From Thermoplasmata archaeon (GTDB lineage: Archaea; Thermoplasmatota; Thermoplasmata; Thermoplasmatales; Thermoplasmataceae), in the NCBI GenBank assembly GCA_021818715.1, contig JAKATN010000010.1, forward strand, positions 1 through 43,353: 43,353 bases of DNA, written 5' to 3'. Both the position numbers and the translations under genes were made by a program. Below are positions 40,577 through 43,353 of this stretch, in pieces; within the stretch, counting starts at the first letter, position 1, and each line of letters opens with the position of its first letter. A model generated the notes under the pieces. It had not been told where the DNA came from. It made no database searches and saw nothing but the letters and a program-made list of their open reading frames with translations.

Positions 40577-41721
40577 TAGGAAAGAAATCAAAGGATATCC
40601 CATCCAAGGGCGGCAGCTTATTCGGGTCCACCACCATCGCGTGGGAAACACAGTTCAAGGAAGGCAATGCAATGTGGAAGGTGCCAAGGCTGATCAGGCT
40701 CAATGATAACATTGTAGTCAGGGAGGACGAAACAGCCATTTTCATGCGGGACGGAAAGATCTTAAGCACTTTCGACCAGCCGAACAGATATGCGCTTACG
40801 GATATCAATGCGCCGGTGGTAGGCCCGCTGGTAAAGGCGCTTTCCGGAGTCCAGCAGCAGGCTGAAGTCTATTACCTTCAGAGGCGATTTATTGACGGCA
40901 AGTTTGGCAGTGCTGAGCCATTCCAGTTCACGGACCCAACTTTCGGCGTGGTCAGCCTCAGAGTTTACGGAGAATACAGATGGAAGATATCAAGCCCGGA
41001 GATATTCATAAGCCAGTTTGTGGGTTCCTTAAACCTGGAGACTTCAGATGAAGTCGAAGACAGGCTAAAGGAACAGATCGTGATTCTGCTGTACTCGGTC
41101 CTTGGAAAGATGAAGGACCAGGGGATGAAAGTTACAGACATACCATCAAATCTGACCACAATAGAGCAGGCCGTACTTGCACTCTCGCCGGACAATTTCC
41201 AGCAGTATGGGGTTGAAATAAACAAGATACAGCAGCTCAACATCAGCCTTCCCGATGAAGTGCAGAAGGCAGTAAATACGCGATCAGAAATGTCGGTTTT
41301 GGGCGTAAACTACATGCAGTACCAAGCGGGACAGGCAATGGTTGATGCTGCCAAGAACTCGTCGGGAACAGCAGGCATCGGGGCAGGGCTTGGAGTGGGC
41401 ATTGGAGCCGGTGCAGGAATGGGTTATTCATTCTCCGGACAGATGTCCAACATGATGCAGCAGCCACCTGCAAGAAACTGTCCTAAATGCGGATCGGCTG
41501 TCCCCGCGGGAAATAATTTCTGCCCCAACTGCGGTGCCAGCATGCAGGTCCAGACTGTGACGTGCCCAAAGTGCGGAACTTCGGTCTCAAGCGGGACCAA
41601 GTTTTGCCCGAACTGCGGGAATAATCTTGAAAACGTTGGAGGGAAGAAAAAATGCCCAAATTGTGGAAGCGAAATGGATGCAAATGCAAAGTTCTGCCCC
41701 AGCTGCGGTAAGGGGGTGTGA
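40573..41721 (+). CDS. SPFH-domain protein with three C-terminal zinc ribbons (YdjI-like)
   Basis: This 382-aa protein resembles the SPFH (band 7/stomatin-like) proteins related to Bacillus YdjI, sometimes annotated as virion core proteins. The N-terminal SPFH part (about 20-245) includes NIVVREDETAIFMRDGKI and a VSLRVYGEYRWKI segment. A helical region follows, then a Gly-rich stretch (GAGLGVGIGAGAGMGYSF, near 275-292). The C-terminus carries three zinc ribbons (CPKC...CPNC, CPKC...CPNC, CPNC...CPSC) from about 305 to 380. It overlaps both neighbours by four bases. The family is linked to membrane-associated assemblies and stress in bacteria; the archaeal role is unknown. Confidence 0.85.
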   Translation: MIGKKSKDIPSKGGSLFGSTTIAWETQFKEGNAMWKVPRLIRLNDNIVVREDETAIFMRDGKILSTFDQPNRYALTDINAPVVGPLVKALSGVQQQAEVYYLQRRFIDGKFGSAEPFQFTDPTFGVVSLRVYGEYRWKISSPEIFISQFVGSLNLETSDEVEDRLKEQIVILLYSVLGKMKDQGMKVTDIPSNLTTIEQAVLALSPDNFQQYGVEINKIQQLNISLPDEVQKAVNTRSEMSVLGVNYMQYQAGQAMVDAAKNSSGTAGIGAGLGVGIGAGAGMGYSFSGQMSNMMQQPPARNCPKCGSAVPAGNNFCPNCGASMQVQTVTCPKCGTSVSSGTKFCPNCGNNLENVGGKKKCPNCGSEMDANAKFCPSCGKGV

Positions 41722-42749
41722 ACACTATGTTCTGCGTTAAGTGCGGTACTGCACTTCCTGATGATGCAGTGTATTGCTCAAAGTGTGGTGCAAAACAGAC
41801 TCCAGCTGGTGCAGCCAAACCCATCGCAGGTTCTCAATCTGAATCTCCCGTCAATATCCTTGCTGGGTCGGCTGTCCAGGAACTCAAGTGCCCAGGATGT
41901 GGCGCACCGATCAAACCTCAGTTCGGGGAGATGGTGATTTCGTGCGAATATTGTGGTTCAACAGTTTCCCTTGTCAACGAAGGATGGAAGAGCATAGAAA
42001 AGCACTCAATGCTTCCCATAGTCCTCCAGACGCAGGATATGGCAATTTCCTCAATCAAGGATAAAATGGATCGCGGTCTGCTGCACAGGCACCTTGAGGA
42101 GGAATCCAAGATGGAAACCCTGAACCTTGGTTATATCCCGTACTGGATTGTGCCGGTTTCTGCCAGGACAAACTACACAGCCGTTGATGCCGCTGCTGAG
42201 GCAGGCAAGGTTGCAGCTACTGCCGCAATAATTGGATTGGCGGGAGGCGCGTTTGGAGGAGGCAGAGGGCGCGGGGGTCTTGGCATGGGCCTGGTGGAAG
42301 GTACTATGATCGGCGGGATGATGGGCGGGGGAGGTTATGGTGGAGGCGGTACCATTCGTGCCTATACGCTGAACGAAAACTACAATCACCCTGTAGTTGC
42401 AGTAAAATCTATGAACCAGTACCAGCCGAGAGATTATTCGTTTGGGCTGGAAAAACGGATTCCGTTTGACGCCGGCAGAATATCAAAGGGAATCAAGGTG
42501 CTCAACGGTGATGTTAGCGAGGATTCAGCCAGACATATAGCGAAAACGAACGTCGAACAGATTCAGGCAGAAAAAGCCCACGAAACACACCACATGATCA
42601 GGAGTATACAGTCAAATTCCGATGTTTCGGATCCTGAGTTGCTCCATGTTCCTGTATGGTTCGCTAAATTTGATCATAAAGGAAATAAAATCGTGCTGGT
42701 GGTGGATGGCAGTTCAGGAGGGATTATTAACAGTATAGGGCTTTCATAA
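41718..42749 (+). CDS. Zinc-ribbon protein with Gly-rich middle, 343 aa
   Basis: The start is GTG at 41718, overlapping the SPFH stop (GTGA); an in-frame ATG lies at 41727. The first zinc ribbon is CVKCGTALPDDAVYCSKC (about 6-23) and the second is CPGC...CEYC (about 57-78). Next come a helical region (LLHRHLEEESKMETLNL), YIPYWIVPVSARTNY, and a short hydrophobic to Gly-rich segment (about 155-210) that may insert into or contact membrane. A C-terminal beta region with LLHVPVWFAKFDHKGNKIVL and VVDGSSG completes it. This layout matches a family often misannotated as PriA or primosomal protein. Third gene of the SPFH operon; probably a membrane-associated partner. Confidence 0.8.
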   Translation: MNTMFCVKCGTALPDDAVYCSKCGAKQTPAGAAKPIAGSQSESPVNILAGSAVQELKCPGCGAPIKPQFGEMVISCEYCGSTVSLVNEGWKSIEKHSMLPIVLQTQDMAISSIKDKMDRGLLHRHLEEESKMETLNLGYIPYWIVPVSARTNYTAVDAAAEAGKVAATAAIIGLAGGAFGGGRGRGGLGMGLVEGTMIGGMMGGGGYGGGGTIRAYTLNENYNHPVVAVKSMNQYQPRDYSFGLEKRIPFDAGRISKGIKVLNGDVSEDSARHIAKTNVEQIQAEKAHETHHMIRSIQSNSDVSDPELLHVPVWFAKFDHKGNKIVLVVDGSSGGIINSIGLS

Positions 42750-43180
42750 AACCCTAATCTCTACTGATTCCTTGGGGCAGGAACATGACCTCTTCCTTTC
42801 CTGTTCTCGGAAGCGGTTACTGCATGAACTTTATCGTATATATTTCTGGAACCGGCGGATTCATGCGCCTGGCATCCTATGACTGTAGGGGATAAATGTT
42901 TCTCCCTAAAGATGAAATGATGTGAATCAAGCGTGCTCTGTCCACTCTTACAGCAGCATAATGTACTTACTTTCAATGCCTGCTCCTGCGGGCATTCTGA
43001 ACAGAAGTGTTGCGGCTACCTTCATCATCTGTTGCATTGATGTATTAATGTTTAGATCAGGGAATCCGCGCTGGAACTGGCCGATTCAAGCGGAAAAGGA
43101 GAGGTATGGAGCCACTTAATTGATTAAATGGATAGCACCCATAAGCTGTAACATCTTGTTATAACTACTCATAGTAAACT
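42750..43180. other. Gap without a recognised gene
   Basis: Short frames on both strands here lack family motifs, and the minus-strand frames are broken by stops. Nothing is supported apart from the promoter of the following gene at the right end. Confidence 0.35.
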
Positions 43181-43187
43181 TTAACTA

Positions 43188-43197
43188 TATACGTATA
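43188..43197 (+). promoter_or_regulatory. Palindrome overlapping the promoter of the antitoxin-like gene
   Basis: TATACGTATA is a perfect 10-bp palindrome 12-21 bases before the ATG at 43209, overlapping the TATA-like CTATATAC. Antitoxins of the ribbon-helix-helix type usually repress their own promoters at such sites, so autoregulation is plausible but unproven. Confidence 0.35.
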
Positions 43198-43208
43198 ATT
43201 ACATCATT

Positions 43209-43353
43209 ATGGAGACAACTATCCAGATTAAAAAGGACCTTAAGGAAAGGCTCAATGCTTTGAGACTCTACCCAAACGAGTCATACGATTCAGTCATAAG
43301 AAGACTTTCAGAACTAGCAGAGGACGAAGAACCTCTTTCTAAAGATACAATTG
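43209..43353 (+). CDS. Antitoxin-like (VapB/RHH-type) protein, 5' part only
   Basis: The frame starts METTIQIKKDLKERLNALRL and continues YPNESYDSVIRRLSELAEDEE to the window edge without a stop. The pattern 'TTI.i..dlkerL..L......SYdsvI.rL' is that of small archaeal ribbon-helix-helix-like antitoxin proteins, often followed by a PIN-domain toxin. The toxin would lie outside the window. A TATA-like element and a palindrome precede the ATG. The gene is truncated by the window end, so family and completeness are provisional. Confidence 0.65.
   Translation, partial: METTIQIKKDLKERLNALRLYPNESYDSVIRRLSELAEDEEPLSKDTI

Noticed and set aside
42761-43119. Frames of 65-71 aa on both strands after the SPFH operon
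   Set aside because: They lack motifs and coding character; I could not match them to a transposase or other family.
1-43353. CRISPR arrays, intact insertion sequences, rRNA genes
   Set aside because: No regularly spaced direct repeats, no intact transposase and no rRNA-like sequence were seen.

Overview
The window looks like a chromosomal segment of a Thermoplasmatales-like archaeon. The evidence is an entirely archaeal information-processing gene set (L7Ae, S28e, L24e, aIF5B, S3ae, S24e, S27ae, Rpo7, Spt4, NMD3, Trm1), a long PheS, an elongator tRNA-Met with a bulge-helix-bulge intron, many genes starting about 25 bases after a TATA box (leaderless transcripts), and a giant surface protein with the 'ESGLPSGxxW' repeats common in Thermoplasmata. 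No genus is assigned, and base composition was not computed.

Left part (1-9.6 kb): a leftward cluster of a dihydroneopterin aldolase (MptD family), a THEP1-like NTPase, Trm1 and tRNA-Leu(CAA). Next come glutamate dehydrogenase and PheS (convergent) and an orphan 201-aa protein. The rightward operon L7Ae-S28e-L24e-Ndk-aIF5B follows, closing convergently on SpeD.

Middle part (9.7-25.5 kb): a winged-helix regulator divergent from LipB, pyrroline-5-carboxylate dehydrogenase, a very long Lhr-type helicase (1707 aa) and a DUF763 protein. The leftward block Rpo7-Spt4-dephospho-CoA kinase-S24e-S27ae is followed by the rightward series acyl-CoA dehydrogenase-NMD3-arginine deiminase-S3ae-tRNA-Met. Glutamate dehydrogenase, P5C dehydrogenase, arginine deiminase, acyl-CoA dehydrogenase and an S9 peptidase together suggest a heterotroph living on peptides and amino acids.

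Right part (25.5-43.35 kb) is accessory in character, with wider gaps. It holds a tiny gene for a Gly/Pro-ending peptide, tail-to-tail with a TPR protein that is followed upstream by an MFS transporter. It also holds an AlkA-type glycosylase with a palindrome in its core promoter, an S9 peptidase, a CBS-like gene remnant, a small membrane protein and a soluble protein with an inverted repeat at its promoter. A second MFS transporter, a Cys-poor 1523-aa surface protein, a frameshifted HTH (transposase-like) remnant, a three-gene SPFH/zinc-ribbon operon with coupled stop/start codons, and the start of an antitoxin-like gene at the right edge complete it.

The best candidates for something undescribed are the peptide/TPR/MFS neighbourhood and the SPFH/zinc-ribbon operon. 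Both are inferences from sequence and context only.
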